64,000 nucleotides of DNA from Aulostomus chinensis (Eukaryota; Chordata; Actinopteri; Syngnathiformes; Aulostomidae), in the NCBI GenBank assembly GCA_037954235.1, contig JBBMOA010000017.1, positions 2,843,501 to 2,907,500 on the forward strand. The letters run 5' to 3'. Positions 1-10,315 of the stretch are shown in pieces. Every line of letters begins with the position of its first letter. Positions within the stretch are counted from its first letter, which is position 1. Both the position numbers and the translations under genes were made by a program. The notes under the pieces were generated by a model. It was not told where the DNA came from. It did not search any database and saw only the letters and a list, made by a program, of their open reading frames with translations.

Positions 1-534
1 CATAGATTAATGCGTTCGATCATAATATTCACTCAAGGTCACGTTATCAACCACAACAATCGATAGCCATGAATTTTTTATTGTGATTAACTCACTGTTT
101 TATAGAGCTTTAATATCTTTAAGTGCCTGGGTGTTGAAGTATGTGCTTCTCCACTTTCTTTTAGAGATGCATATTGATTGTCTCTCACGGGGTTGGAGAA
201 AATATTTTGTTTCAAGTCATTTTTCACAAGCAGGTGGAGTTTTTCCTCACAGGCATCACGCATTGAGAAATGCCACAAAACCTGCACTGAGACAATTTAA
301 TGGAGTAAAAATGTGTTCACAGAAATGCTCGGTGTTTTTTAGAGTCGTTGTTTTCACTGCTACTTCCTGGGAAGATTGTGTAAATCTGCTCTACCGCGTC
401 TACTCTGGCTGAAATGGCTGAGAGTGAGTCTGAAAACCAACCTCCCCTCTCTCCACTGCAGCACTCAGCGATTGGCCTGTAGGATGCTGACAGCAGTGAT
501 GTTTCTCTGTGCTGGTGGGGGGGCAGCCTCGCTC
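1..534. other. 5' flank of the intermediate filament gene, no gene seen
   Basis: This stretch lies upstream of the TATA box of the first gene. Only short unconvincing reading frames are present on both strands, without recognisable protein motifs or splice context. It should contain the upstream promoter of the filament gene, but I see no specific factor site that I would defend. Confidence 0.5.
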
Positions 535-540
535 TATAAA
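535..540 (+). promoter_or_regulatory. TATA box of the intermediate filament gene
   Basis: TATAAA lies in a GC-richer context (GCTCTATAAAGGC), about 165 bases before the ATG at 700. A start of transcription near 565 would give a leader of about 135 bases. A focused TATA promoter fits a tissue-restricted cytoskeletal gene, in contrast to the TATA-less promoter of the neighbouring mrps26. Confidence 0.6.
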
Positions 541-699
541 GGCTGGAGATCTGCAGCATCACTGAGCTGGTGCAGTGCATAAACGCTCACTCATCCTCAC
601 CGATGGTGTGCAGAACAAGGGGGACTTAAAAAAAAACTTCTGAAACTAAAATATCCTTTTCATAAACAAACAAAAAAAATCCACCGCAAAAAAATCACC

Positions 700-3526
700 A
701 TGAGCTACGATTCCTATCTCTCCTACCGCCGCCCTTGGGACAGCTACCGAGGCTCCCGAACCACCACCAAAGCATCCCTGTCTTCCTCCCTCTACACCTC
801 TACTCGAGCTCCTCCGTCTGGGAAGAGGATCCTGAGGCTGGCCTCCTCTTCCCTGCCAGATGGGTCTGCGAGGATGGACCTGGCTCAGGCCAGCTCCCTC
901 AACAGTGAGCTGCTGGGCCTGCGCTCTCAGGAGAGAGAGCAGCTTGTGGACCTGAATGACCGCTTCGCCACCTACATAGAGAAGGTTAGACACCTGGAGC
1001 TGCAGAACAAAGCCCTACTGGCCGAGCTGGAGGCTCTTAGGAGGCGACAGAATGATCCTTCCCGTCTGCAGGCTCTCTATGAGGGGGAGGCACGCAGTTT
1101 GAGGGCCATGATCGACTCGGAGAGTGGAGAAAAGATGCGGATGGAGGCGGAAAGGGACTATCTGCATGACGTGTATGAGCAGATGAAGGAGCGCTATGAG
1201 GAGGAAGTGAGGCAGCGGATGGATGCTGAAGAGGCCCTGCAGAGGGCCAAGGAGGAGGCCAGCAGGGCCCTGCTCTCCAACTGTGATGCTGAGGTCACAG
1301 TGGTCTCTCTGTGTGATGAGATAGCGTTTCTAAAGAAAGTCTTTGCGGAGGAGCAAGTAGAGCTGCAAGCCCAGCTGCAGGTGGCCAACATCAGCGTGGA
1401 TGTGGAGGTGTCCCGGCCCGACCTCTCTCTCGCCCTGCGAGACATCCGGACACAGTATGAACGGCTGGCAAACAAGAACATGCAAGCCGCCGAAGACTGG
1501 TACAAAAGCAAGTTTGCGAGCGTGGCAGAGATGGCCAGCAAAAACAACGAGGCGGTTCACGCCATTCGTGAGGAGACCATGGAGTACCGGAGACTGCTTC
1601 AGTCACGCTCCTCCGAGATTGAGGCTCTCCGGAACGTCATCGACTCCCTCACCAAGCAGCTGGAGGAGCTGGAGGAGACGCAGATAAAAGAGGTGGAGAA
1701 GTACCAGGTGAATGAGGGGCACTGGGATAAGGGTGTGCATGAATGTTTAGATGATTCTCTTTGACGATGTAAAGGTTAAAGGGCACAGTTCGGGCCTTGT
1801 GTGTGACCTTTTCAGTCGATCTGACTGACTCACAGATCAGCAGACATCTTATTTTTCAGCTGATTGTTTCAAGGATCAGCAAGAGCAGCTAGAGGTTGGC
1901 CAAAGACGGCTGAGATGGAGTAAAACCTAATTGAGTTTAGGCATGTAGAGGCTGTACAGTAGCAACATGTACGCACAGCTCACTTGCAGATCCAGGAGCA
2001 AAGGCAGCAGCAGGAAGTCGTCTGAGTGCACAGCATGTTTCTTTTTGCTGGAGGACGACATGTAAAGAGACGCTGTGCTGCAGTTGCTGCCTCCACACTG
2101 AGCAGAAAATAATGACAGCAGAGGTGAAAATCTGCAAGGTGACTGGGGGAGAACATTCCTGCAGCACAGCACACTCACACACCCACTAATACATATGATG
2201 GAAACCTTAAAAATCAAGTTGCCTAAATCTCACTGTGTGCCTCAACAACTGTGACACTGATAGTGATTTTTTTCCTGTGGCGCTGGTAGATTAGGATCAG
2301 TGAACTGGAGAGGGATATCACTGAAGCCAAGCAGGAGATGGCCCGCTACCTGAGAGAGTACCAAGACCTCCTCAACGTGAAGATGGCCCTCGATATTGAA
2401 ATAGCTGCGTACAGGTGAGCTCTTCAGCAGCCGTGTATCTCAGTGGTACTCATCAACACCACCAATGGGGCCATGTTCTGGGTGTCTGTTCATCTGTCAG
2501 CAGGGTCACATGAACACCAGCCATTTGTCACGGAACACGGTGGAAGAGTATAGAATGGGCCAAGGAAGAGTGCATTATATTTTGTGGCAGATAAGTCATA
2601 GCACCACCTAGTGGCAAGATGACCACAGTGGGTCAACCAGATCCATCTCAGGTTTGGTCAGAAACACCTTAAGAACTAAGTGAAGGGTTTCTGTGAAGCT
2701 TTTCCTACACGCTTGATGAGTCCAGGCCTGAAGTCACCTACAAGCTGAACTTACATCATAGCACCACCTAGTGGTTACAGGAAGTAAGACTGATGTTACA
2801 GAGTTCGCACTCTGTTGGTGCCCAGATGGTGCAGCAGTCTATCGTGTTGTCACTGTCAGTCCTGCCTACCAACCTGGGGGTGCTGGTTCAGTCCCCATGT
2901 TGCCTCCAGCTTGGTTTGGTCTCATTATCCGTATTATTCATCTGCTGAGCTGGAGCACCATCAGAATTAGGACCATCTAGGACCCTAATTTTTTCCAACA
3001 GTACCACCTAGGAAACTGGAAGACCCTCCAACAGATTCAGGAACTCCTTAAGCAAGCAGACCAGGAGTAGTTAGGGTAGGAGTAAGAAAACTTGCTGGGT
3101 CTAGCATCATCTAGCAGTCCAAGACTTGAGATCTTAACCCTACAGGTGCCTGAACCTGCTGTGTCCTGGTGGCTGCGCTAGCGCCCCCTCTGGTCCGTTA
3201 CGTGGAGCTATATCCACCCTGGCGAAACTCCTCACTGTCAGGTGAAAAGATTCAGCCGATGACTCCTCACTTTGTAGAGGACACATGTGGTCGCCCGTGG
3301 GACTCCCAGAACGGCAGAGGGCGGCGACCAGGACAGCTTGGTAGGGGTGACGATGCACGATAGAGGAGAAAAGCAGAGCGATTCTCTCTGAGCACTCTAG
3401 TTTTTCATGTTTGTGTATTCTGGGACAAGGAGGTCAAGAGTAATCACTTCTCCTTTCTTTTTCAGGAAACTTCTGGAGGGGGAAGAGATCCGGCTGTCTT
3501 ACCCCTCCCTTCCGGCCATAAACTGA
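700..3526 (+). CDS. Type IV (neurofilament / alpha-internexin-like) intermediate filament protein, tail-less
   Basis: Coding exons are 700-1707, 2290-2414 and 3466-3526, giving 397 residues. The start has a good Kozak context (CACCATGA). The head (about 1-77) is rich in Ser, Arg and Tyr. The coiled-coil rod begins with the helix-initiation motif LNDRFATYI (85-93) and ends with EIAAYRKLLEGEE (373-385). Both intron positions and the 125-base second exon match what I recall of NEFL-type genes, so this is a type IV and not a keratin or type III gene. The acceptor at 2289 was chosen because it keeps the rod length equal to NEFL; a nearby AG at 2294 would break the frame. The product should coassemble into cytoplasmic, probably neuronal, 10-nm filaments. 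Oddity: only 12 residues follow the rod, so the long acidic tail of neurofilaments is absent. Whether it is a nefl, ina or gefiltin/plasticin-type paralogue is not resolved. Confidence 0.85.
1708..2289 (+). other. Intron 1 of the intermediate filament gene
   Basis: It runs from GTGAAT after codon 336 to the acceptor GGTAG at 2289, with a T-run just upstream. It contains no recognisable gene or repeat. Confidence 0.7.
2415..3465 (+). other. Intron 2 of the intermediate filament gene, with short dispersed-repeat fragments
   Basis: The intron runs from GTGAGC to a TTTCTTTTTCAG acceptor. The phrase CACCACCTAGTGG occurs near 2602 and 2763, with a decayed third form near 3002, in similar contexts (CATAGCACCACCTAGTGG). 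This suggests fragments of an old interspersed repeat. No coding potential is convincing. Confidence 0.6.
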
Positions 3527-4495
3527 ATGCCACAAGCCTGGCATCAACCTAAATTCTTCATATCCTTCTCCCCGTCCCTGACATCTCCTCCTCTACTCAA
3601 TTATTTTACATTCTTCCCTCTTGCCTCCAAATATACTCATTTTGCTCCTTCCCAAATCAAAGTAAAGCTCACCACTTTCAAGTTAGATGCGCCCTTGTGC
3701 TGAACAAGAGGTCCTCCAGAAGTCCCCCTTCTTCTACACACGTTCAGACGCCACAAACCATGAAGGCGGTAGTGACTGCACTGCATTAGTTCGTGTCGGG
3801 CAGCAGTATTGTTTGGGCTGAGTTCCTCTCTGTTATAAGGTCGAAGCACCAGCAGGTTCCTGACCCCTCTTTGTGCAAACATCTGTCCAATTGTTTGTGA
3901 AAGAGGACAGAATCAATTTTGTCTCCTGATGCTTGGACTTTATTTGTGTCTGAAGTGACGCAGCATCATTGACTGGGAACTCGACCGATCAATTATGCAA
4001 CGTCCCAGTTCTGTTGTAGTCGTCGGTGAACCAGTAACCTTAAACGTTTATTTTCACTATATTAGAGGTACGTTTTGTCTGTTTTAGATGTTCTTCCTCT
4101 GCATTTACATCTACACACAACTACTGCAGACTCTGGTGGCTCTCAAAACTATAGTTGGTCATGTAAACAAGTAATTTCAATTCTGTTGGGAAGAAACTCT
4201 CAGAAATGTAAATGCTGCGGAAGACTGACTGTTACTGGTTTCTCCTTTTTAAATCATGTAGTGTGTTTGTCTCGGCTAAATTGCATTAGGTTTTGTTTTG
4301 TTTTTTTCTGTTTTGTGAGTTAACTCCAAGCAATGAAACTGAAGACAAGTGCAGGAGCTCCTTGTTGTCATCGTGCTGATTGTAGATCTAAATGGTGCTT
4401 TACATCTGTGAAGCTAAGAAAACGGCTGCACCATCGCAGTCCGCTCCGTGTCCCTGTCACAGCTAGCAACAAGCTGAATAAAACTATAACTCACA
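3527..4495 (+). other. 3' UTR of the intermediate filament gene
   Basis: This follows the TGA at 3524-3526 and extends to just beyond the AATAAA at 4477. Open frames within it have no family resemblance and are read as chance. Confidence 0.5.
4477..4482 (+). terminator. Polyadenylation signal AATAAA, intermediate filament gene
   Basis: This is the first canonical AATAAA downstream of the stop codon on the plus strand (GCTGAATAAAACTATAA), giving a 3' UTR of about 1 kb. Confidence 0.5.
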
Positions 4496-4499
4496 AGCC

Positions 4500-7080
4500 A
4501 TTTCTTCATCCGACTTCTTCTTTTAAAGGTGATTTATGCACTTCAAACGCACAAAGCACTCAGAATGTTGTCTCTCACATGCAGCAGATGCAAATGACTG
4601 GTCACATATTTCAAAGCCCAGTGGGACTCAGGAAACTGCAAGTCGCAAACCTCCACTCCTAAGACTCTTCATGTGCTAAATTTGAGGTTCTCAAAATCTG
4701 ATTTGCCAGCCGGCAACAATCACCACTTATTCAGAAACAAATTCAGAAAAAAACAAAAACACAAGAACACTTGGCCTTTGTCAGGAAGTTACTTTGTCAG
4801 CCTCCAACTGCTCAGACTTAGGGAAGATAAACGTCCAGACTTACCTGATGGAAGTCCTTGCAGATGGTGAAGGAAGCGCTGAAGTGAGGGGTCTGGGGGC
4901 CGGCAGCAACACTGCAAACAACAACACCTCGGTGGGTATCTCGTACGGACGATACGGCACTCTCAAGGCTAACGGATCGATAGGGACGCAGAAACATTCC
5001 AGAAACATTGTGGCCCGAAAATCCTTTCCTTCTGGGTTTCACATTTATTCCTGTCCACCAATCGCTACCAGTGACAACCGTCTGACAGCTGTCAGAAGCA
5101 GCGATTGTCCACAGTGTCTTCCAGTAGATACTCACTGTCTCTGTGAAACACAAGGAACTCCAATCACTGAGGTCACTCATCGTCCTCCAGAACTCCTCCA
5201 CCATCCTGCGATCATCCATATAAATAGAAGACATTCAGTTGCTTCTCTCTTCATCGGACGCCGCTGTCGGAGCCCAGCTCTCTTCCTCTGCTAAAATCCC
5301 ATCCTAGACTCTAAACACCAGACCTCCATCACTTCCCGGTGTCTCCAGAAGAGTCAGAGAGTCAGTCATGTACATTTAGCACTAAGCTAATGGAGACTGA
5401 TGGCTAAAAGCAGCTACATCAACAAAAATCAAAGCAAGCTGCCCCAAAATGTCACTTTATAAAGTCTCAAGCACAGCAGCTGAGAAGATCAATATCTTCT
5501 TTTACTACTTTTTGTGCTCAGTAATCCACAAACACTCTTGAGATGAAACAAATCACAACAATTCCAGTTGGGCGCTACTGTGAGGGGCTGATGTACTCAG
5601 ATGAACCACTCCTGATGCTTCATCATGTTGTGCTGATCTTGAAGAGTTAAAATTTGTTTTCAGTTCAAACCGAAGTGCTTATGGATTTCTGAGCATATCA
5701 GCTGGAGAAAGAGGACATGGGCTACTCTGCACGGGTGGGAGCTGGTGAAAGGACATTTTTTGGAAGCTTTCATGCAGTTGTTTTGTTGCTGCAGCAGCAA
5801 GAAGTCAGACATTAACTTCAAGCTAAATAAAGGTGGCCAGCTCCTTCTTGTCACAAGCAGAATGGGGAAAACATGAACTCTTTCAAGACAGATATTTTTG
5901 AGTGTTTGAAAAGCAAAAGACACTTTTTTGGGTGAAGTATTGCTAATTGTGTAAACGAAAGCAAACAACAGCAGCACGGTGGAGCAGTGGTCGCCTCACA
6001 GCAAGAGGGTTGTGGGTGGAGCCCCGGCTGCAGCACGGGGTCTTTCTGGGTGAGTCTCCATGTTCTCCCTGTTCCTGCTGGGTTCTCTCTGGTACTCCAG
6101 CTTCCTCCACAGTCCAAAGACATCAAGAGGGACCAGGTTAATCCAGACTCTAAATTGACCGTAGGCGTGGCTGGGAGAGCCAATGGTTGTCTGTCTCTAT
6201 GTGTTGGCCCTGCCATGGACTGGTGACCTGTCCAGGGGGAAGGCTGCTGGGATAGGCTCCACCCCCACCACCCTCAACAGGAGGAGAGGGAGAAGACGGA
6301 TGGATGGAAAACAGACATCTAGCTGTTGACTGGAGATAAAAACCAACTGACATGGAGCAGTACAGCAGACTGTATTAGTGTCACTAAGTACTAAAGGTGC
6401 AAAGGAAATACATGATTTAATTTTAGCATTCATAGAACTGAGGATACATTAAATACTGGCTTCCATTTGTGACCTGCCGCGTAGAATTTTATGACTCACG
6501 TCCCCTGAAATATAGCAAAAACCGAGGAGGTGTTGCATCCTTCCCTGCTTATCATGATTAAAATTATTACTTACGGCCCCCATCACTCCATGTGGTAGGT
6601 TGTAATCTATGCAGCATCATCAGTCACCAAGCAGACTCCAGGCATCAAGCTGACTCATGAATATCAAAATATACACACACACATTGGCCTAAAATAAGAT
6701 TAAATTCAGAAATATAAAGTCGTGCATTTCTTGGTCGTTTAACATCGAGGGTTCATGTGAAATTTATTAATCTTATTTGTGCGTTAAAAGTCTGTTCAGA
6801 GCTCAATAAAGTTTAAGTCAGGAAAAAAACCACAAGAAAATAAAACCAATGCGGACAACTACAATACAACAAAGACAAGTGGGGGGAAACGTTTCTGGCC
6901 GCTAAATGTTCGGTAAAACAACAACGGCGACAACATTTAAGCTAACATTAGCTTACCAGTAAACAGTTTTTGTCACGTTACAAGCCTGTCGGGGGGGGGG
7001 GGGGGGGTGCAAAGTACTTAAAAACACCTTTATTCAGGTGTTAAGCGGAAGCACAAACCTCAACAAAACTACAGATGGCG
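4500..7080. other. Intergenic region between the filament gene and mrps26
   Basis: The region contains one full-length SINE (listed separately) and a stretch at about 4800-5290 that is open on both strands for over 400 bases without recognisable protein motifs. A 17-base G homopolymer lies at 6991-7007, just upstream of the mrps26 promoter. I recognise no gene. Confidence 0.5.
5971..6308 (+). repeat. SINE, full-length copy A
   Basis: The head carries a tRNA-like box A (GGTGGAGCAGTGG), followed by a body shared almost base for base with copies at 32799 and 50421, and the tail phrase GGGATAGGCTCCACC ending in a short ATGG run. Relative to copy B it lacks about a dozen bases after AGCAGTGGTC. 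The tail family is widespread in teleosts. Flanking target-site duplications are not clear here. Confidence 0.8.
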
Positions 7081-7100
7081 ATACATTTCGAGGAAGGATA

Positions 7101-7161
7101 AAGAATTACTACTTCCGGTCTGTCAGAGGGCATCAAGATGGCCGCCGCCCTGTGTCTCTAA
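7101..7161 (+). promoter_or_regulatory. mrps26 TATA-less promoter with ETS and YY1 motifs and a 7-codon upstream ORF
   Basis: An ETS-type ACTTCCGG (7111-7118) is followed by CAAGATGGCCGCCGCC (7134-7149), a classic YY1 motif often found just downstream of start sites of housekeeping and mitochondrial-protein genes. The ATG inside the YY1 motif (7138) opens a seven-codon reading frame ending with TAA at 7159-7161, about 100 bases before the main ATG. Motif matches are seen directly; the transcription start is inferred. Confidence 0.5.
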
Positions 7162-7257
7162 CGTTACTGTCCTCGGTGTTTATATCGTCCATGTGAAACG
7201 GCATGTCCTCTAGATAAAAGTCAATTTAGCGACTAAAGCGAAGATTTTGACGCCGGC

Positions 7258-9233
7258 ATGTTTCAGGTAGTCAGCGGGAGGAGCGCCCAGGGGGCCCGGC
7301 TCCTCGCGCCGAGGGGCACCGTGCTCGTGGAGGCTGTCCGCGGCCGAAAGTCCCGCAACGACCCGGTGGCGAAGTCCAAAGTGGATCGAATCAAAGTGCC
7401 TCCCCCCGTGGACCCGGTGGAGACGGTGGTCCTGAAGGAGAGATACTCCGAGTACAAGCTGATCATAAGCGCTCTGCGGTAGGCTGACAGGAACATCCAG
7501 TGACGCAATACGTCAAACGTTAGCTGCTAAAACGAAGACAGAGTCTGAGCTTGTGTGCAACATGTCTTTATTTAATAATATAATATAGTGGTATAGCACT
7601 TGCATTAAAAAAACAAAAACAAATAGGGTTCAAACGCATTTAATGAGGAAGTGTAGTGATTGGTGCCGAACCCAACGAGTGCATCACCCTCCAAACAATA
7701 TGACGTCAGAACAGCCACGGTGTGTGGCCGTGGTCCTGTTGAGCAAATACGACGCTGTCCTTTGAGCTAATATCGGACAATAGAACCCGGGGCATCGAGA
7801 TTGGTGAGTGACCGTAGAGCAAAACTGAATGTAGTTTACTGGTGGTACTGATTACAGTTCAGTAGGAGTTCCGAAAATGCAAATAGCACAAGGCTTCCTG
7901 ATGGCTACTTAACCATTTTTTCCCCACAACAAAATATAGAAATGAACTTTGAAGACACAGAAAATAAATGACTTTTGAAAAGGAGAGCGAAAAAGCGTAG
8001 CTAATTAACTCACCCTTGTCTGGATGAAAAAATACACACGCCTGCCTGTCGTCACGTGTCATCATCGTCATCATCCCTTGCAGGGCTAAGCTACACATTT
8101 GTGTGCAGTTTGTAGTCCCGGTGGATATTTGGACTCTTCTTGAGCTCTGGACTGTTCCGTAGCGTGACACCGGTGATTGATGTACAGAAACTTTTCAAGA
8201 TGTTCATAAGGTTTTTAAGATTTATTCCCCCTTAAGTGATACCCCCCCCCCCCATCCCTAAGTACATTTTAGACATTTTAGCCTCACACATGGTGATTGC
8301 TGTTGGCAGGATACGATGTTTTGATCCTATAGAAGTGGACTTGTGTGTTCCAAGTAGCTGACCTCATGAATGGTCCTGGTTGCTCTGGTCTGCAGGATGG
8401 TAAGTGACTGTCAGGAAGTTCTGTAATATTTCCCCAAACCTCAGCACAGTCACCTGAATGCGAGACCAGTGAACAGTAAAGTGAGTCCTGATCCAGTTGT
8501 TGTTTTGCTTTGTGTGCGACTGCAATGCTTTTTTGGAACGTTGGGCTCTGGGTTGGTGTTTGATGTGCGGTTCACGTGAGCTGACTGGGCTCTGTTCTCG
8601 GCGTCCCAGGATGGAGTTTAAGGCGGAGGTGCTCAGGAAGAAGTGGAAGGACAAGCTGGGGTCCTTGATGGAGGAGAGAGCGAAGCAGGAGGATGAGGAG
8701 CATCGTGTTCTCATGGCCTGGAACAACGAGGAGAACCTCCGCTGTCTCAAAATCCGGTGAGAAGAAATGCAAAATTACACCAGGAGAAGACACATCTAAA
8801 GATGGCGTAACTTAGAAGGATTTGCTTGTGTTCCACCCATCCTTTGTTCATTGCGTTCCACAAGTGGAGTGACTCACTCGGCTTCTCCTCTGTCCCTCAG
8901 GCTTTTGAGGGTCCAGAAGGAAACAGAAGAAAAAGAACGCAAGAAGTTGGAAGCTGTCATTCAGCAGGAACAGGAAGAGCAGGAGTTCATCAAACTAAAA
9001 GAGAAAGAAATTCTGCAGTTGCAGGTACGTTTTCCCTCGAACTGAATCTTCCATACGTGAATGATGAGAGTTCTCACAGTGGGACTTTGGCTGTCTTACA
9101 GGAGGACGCGAAGAACTTCATCACCTTGGAGAACCTGGATCAGCGTATTGACCACGCTCTGGACAACCCAAAGAACTATAACTTTGCCATCAACAAGAGA
9201 GGATTAGTTGTTCACCAGACGGTGCTGGACTAA
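7258..9233 (+). CDS. mrps26: Mitochondrial ribosomal protein S26 (mS26)
   Basis: Coding exons are 7258-7478, 8610-8756, 8901-9024 and 9102-9233, joined in phase to give 207 residues (human is about 205). The protein is a subunit of the small mitochondrial ribosomal subunit. Recognisable family signatures are RGRKSRNDPVAKSKVDR after a basic N-terminal presequence, the PPVDPVE...ERYSEYK segment, the EHRVLMAWNNEENLRCLKIR segment, a long charged helix rich in Glu, Lys and Gln, and the C-terminal EDAKNFITLENL...ALDNPKNYNFAINKRGLVV. All introns obey GT-AG. The gene lies tail to tail with loxl3. Confidence 0.92.
7479..8609 (+). other. Intron 1 of mrps26
   Basis: The intron runs from GTAGGC to a CCCAG acceptor. 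It includes a C homopolymer near 8241. No gene or recognised repeat was seen. Confidence 0.6.
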
Positions 9234-9523
9234 CGGGGAGTTGTGTGTGTGTGGAGGTCCTGACTGTTCTGACTTCAGTAAAACTCACACTGGCGGGCGG
9301 GTTTTCTTCAAACGCTGGCAAGCTTTCGGAGCGAGGTGGTGGATGTTCCTGTTAGCCGTCAGCTTGGAGATGTAGCGCCTGACGCCTCCAGCTGAAGGCG
9401 TAACGGGAAGTCTGGTGAGCCAGTGGCCGTCTGTACCCGCAGCTTCTGTTATACCTTCTCCTCACTTTTCAGTTTCAGCTTCTCGTGCTTTGATCGTCGC
9501 TGTCTTATTGTGAAATGCGGTAG

Positions 9524-9529
9524 AATAAA
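9524..9529 (+). terminator. Polyadenylation signal AATAAA, mrps26
   Basis: AATAAA lies in TAGAATAAATGACC, about 290 bases after the mrps26 stop codon, giving a compact 3' UTR. Confidence 0.6.
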
Positions 9530-9545
9530 TGACCCAATATTCCCG

Positions 9546-10290
9546 AGGCTCCGTCTGGTTATGCTCGCACTGTTCCCAGAGGCAACAATTATTTACACTC
9601 ACAGGTTAAATGTTCTAGAGCTGCTTAGAAACGCTGTCAGCATTTTCAGGACGTACACTTAACATGAAAATATTAATTGATGAGGTGAGAGATCAAAGAG
9701 AGGGAATTTGGGGAGAAGCTCCTCTGAAGTGAAGCCTGAGCTGAGGCCAGGGTGACGAGATGGACAGATTTATGCAGACGGATGTCAGGAGAAATCAAAT
9801 ACCACAACATTTGAGGAGTTTGTTCATGGAGGACTTTTACAGCAGGAAGAGGAAGGGCGTCAGGGCACGCTCAGGACGTCCCACCAGCTCCTAGGAGCTT
9901 CTGCTCCTTTGTGGGGTTTCTGGTTGGTGTCCTCTGTTGCTGCTCTTCAAGCGGCTGTCCTCTAGGAGGCGCTCTAAGCAGCTTTAACACTAGTATGAGG
10001 CGCGTCTATGTGCTGTTGCATCAGTGTAATCCTGCTCTGAGAGGCTGATGGAGACGGAGGTGAAGGGTACCCAAGCCGTTTAAACACAGGAAAACGCTGC
10101 TGGCACGTTTCGTACGACTTGATCAAAAATAGCCGGGAACCAGCAGTCGAGTCGGTAGAGGAGGAGTTTTCTTCCTGCTTACATTCCTTTCCTTTTACTG
10201 CGAGACTTCATACCATGAAACAAACTCAAATCAAAATGTAATCTTCATGAATGTAATAGCTTTTGTTTGAGATCAACAGGATCGTAGTTC
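9546..10290. other. Intergenic gap between the convergent mrps26 and loxl3 genes
   Basis: I see nothing convincing here: no open frame with family motifs, no RNA gene and no clear repeat. Confidence 0.5.
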
Positions 10291-10309
10291 ATAATCTGAG
10301 ATTAAATGA

Positions 10310-10315
10310 TTTATT
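10310..10315 (-). terminator. Candidate polyadenylation signal of loxl3 (AATAAA on the minus strand)
   Basis: TTTATT on the plus strand gives AATAAA in the loxl3 sense, about 1.75 kb past the stop codon. I saw no nearer canonical signal, so the 3' UTR is likely long. Confidence 0.35.

Noticed and set aside
1194..1606. Minus-strand frames opposite the filament exon 1
   Set aside because: They are shadows of a biased coiled-coil coding sequence; no motifs.
2280..2300. Acceptor TTAG at 2294 for the filament exon 2
   Set aside because: With the CAG|GTGAAT donor it gives an immediate stop, and with an upstream donor it shortens the rod by four residues. The acceptor at 2289 restores the exact NEFL-like rod length.
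5851..6433. Several frames on both strands near 6 kb, matched by similar ones near 33 kb and 50.5 kb
   Set aside because: The repeated peptide comes from the SINE copies, not from a gene family.
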